Part shown: piece after piece, positions 5,820-6,151 of the stretch
How positions within the stretch are numbered: position 1 is the stretch's first letter
Layout: each line of letters opens with the position of its first letter
NCBI GenBank assembly: GCA_009918225.1
Contig: RGEP01000110.1
Location: forward strand, 1-6,151
Source of the DNA: Betaproteobacteria bacterium
GTDB taxonomy: Bacteria; Pseudomonadota; Gammaproteobacteria; Burkholderiales; Burkholderiaceae_C
Length of the DNA: 6,151 nucleotides
Direction of reading: 5' to 3'
Translations under genes and position numbers: made by a program
The notes under the pieces: model-generated
Databases searched by the model: none
Seen by the model: only the letters and a program-made list of their open reading frames with translations
What the model was told of the DNA's origin: nothing

Positions 5820-6151
5820 TCAGTTCATGAACTGCTCGTTGCCGACCAAGCCGATCTTGGTCACACCCAGCCGTTGCGCGCTGGCCATCACCATGGCCAC
5901 GTAGCGGTAGGTGACCAGCTTGTTCGGCCGCAGGTGCACCTCAGGTTGGTCCGGCATGGCCGCCACCTGTTGCAAACGTGCTTCCAGGTCGTCGCGGTCG
6001 GCCACGATCTGGCCGTTCCAGCCGATGGTGCCGTCAAAGTCCACATCGATGCGGATGATCTCCGGCGGCTTGGGAGGCGGCGGCGCGTTGTTGGGCACCG
6101 GCATGTTCATCTTCACCGCATGCGTTTGCACGGGGATGGTGATGATGAACA
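5820..6151 (-). CDS. exbD: ExbD/TolR-family biopolymer transporter, C-terminal part (start lies outside the window)
   Basis: ExbD is an inner-membrane protein that with ExbB forms the proton channel powering TonB-dependent uptake through the outer membrane. The frame is open from the right edge to the TGA at 5822-5820. It begins FIITIPVQTHAVKMNMP, the end of the single membrane helix and the family's typical exit into the periplasm. The Pro-rich linker NAPPPPKPPE and the compact periplasmic domain follow (IDVDFDGTIGWNG, then LRPNKLVTYRYVAMVMASAQRLGVTKIGLVGNEQF). About 30 N-terminal residues, with the cytoplasmic tail and the essential membrane Asp, are missing. The GTG at 6131 is not the real start because it falls inside the conserved helix exit. 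TolR is the closest relative; the QTHAVKMNMP and linker sequences fit ExbD better. A terminator follows at 5794-5761. Confidence 0.9.
   Translation of the reverse strand, partial: FIITIPVQTHAVKMNMPVPNNAPPPPKPPEIIRIDVDFDGTIGWNGQIVADRDDLEARLQQVAAMPDQPEVHLRPNKLVTYRYVAMVMASAQRLGVTKIGLVGNEQFMN

Overview
The window looks like the chromosome of a GC-rich betaproteobacterium, most likely Burkholderiales and perhaps Comamonadaceae. This is inferred from base composition, from an adjacent edd-eda pair and from an ExbD of the type common in that group; I could not run a search, so the taxon is a guess. There are no tRNA or rRNA genes, CRISPR arrays, insertion sequences or phage genes. Almost every base is accounted for by seven chromosomal-type genes.

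Layout. (1) The left edge, minus strand, holds the N-terminal 128 residues of pyridoxamine 5'-phosphate oxidase (pdxH), cut by the window. (2) Divergent from it, plus strand, is a MocA-like nucleotidyltransferase (556-1161). (3) An AT-rich control region (about 1158-1210) carries a promoter whose -35/-10 spacer is filled by a perfect 19-bp palindrome resembling a HexR operator. (4) The Entner-Doudoroff pair follows: edd (1242-2813) and eda (2821-3522), seven bases apart. (5) On the minus strand, converging on eda, are a metallo-beta-lactamase-fold hydrolase (3561-4538) and, upstream of it, a secreted TPR-like repeat protein (4553-5730) whose frame is broken near 4879. (6) At the right edge, minus strand, lies the C-terminal part of an ExbD/TolR-family protein (5820 to the end), followed by a clear Rho-independent terminator at 5761-5794.

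How they work together. Edd and Eda should convert 6-phosphogluconate to KDPG and then to pyruvate plus glyceraldehyde-3-phosphate, under a repressor that senses KDPG if the palindrome is a HexR site. ExbD belongs to the proton-motive-force machine that energises TonB-dependent outer-membrane transport. The TPR-like protein next to it has a signal peptide and would act in the periplasm.

The most notable result is that edd, although one uninterrupted frame, lacks about 98 codons compared with E. coli Edd. The missing block contains the Cys-Asp-Lys motif and the CTFYG cysteine that build the Fe-S and Mg site. The encoded protein should therefore be inactive as a dehydratase, unless the deletion is an assembly artefact. 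The second lesion is a one-base frameshift in the TPR-like gene, lying exactly on a heptamer of the X-XXY-YYZ slippery form. I see no wholly new multi-gene system here; the unusual signals are these two lesions and the operator architecture ahead of edd.
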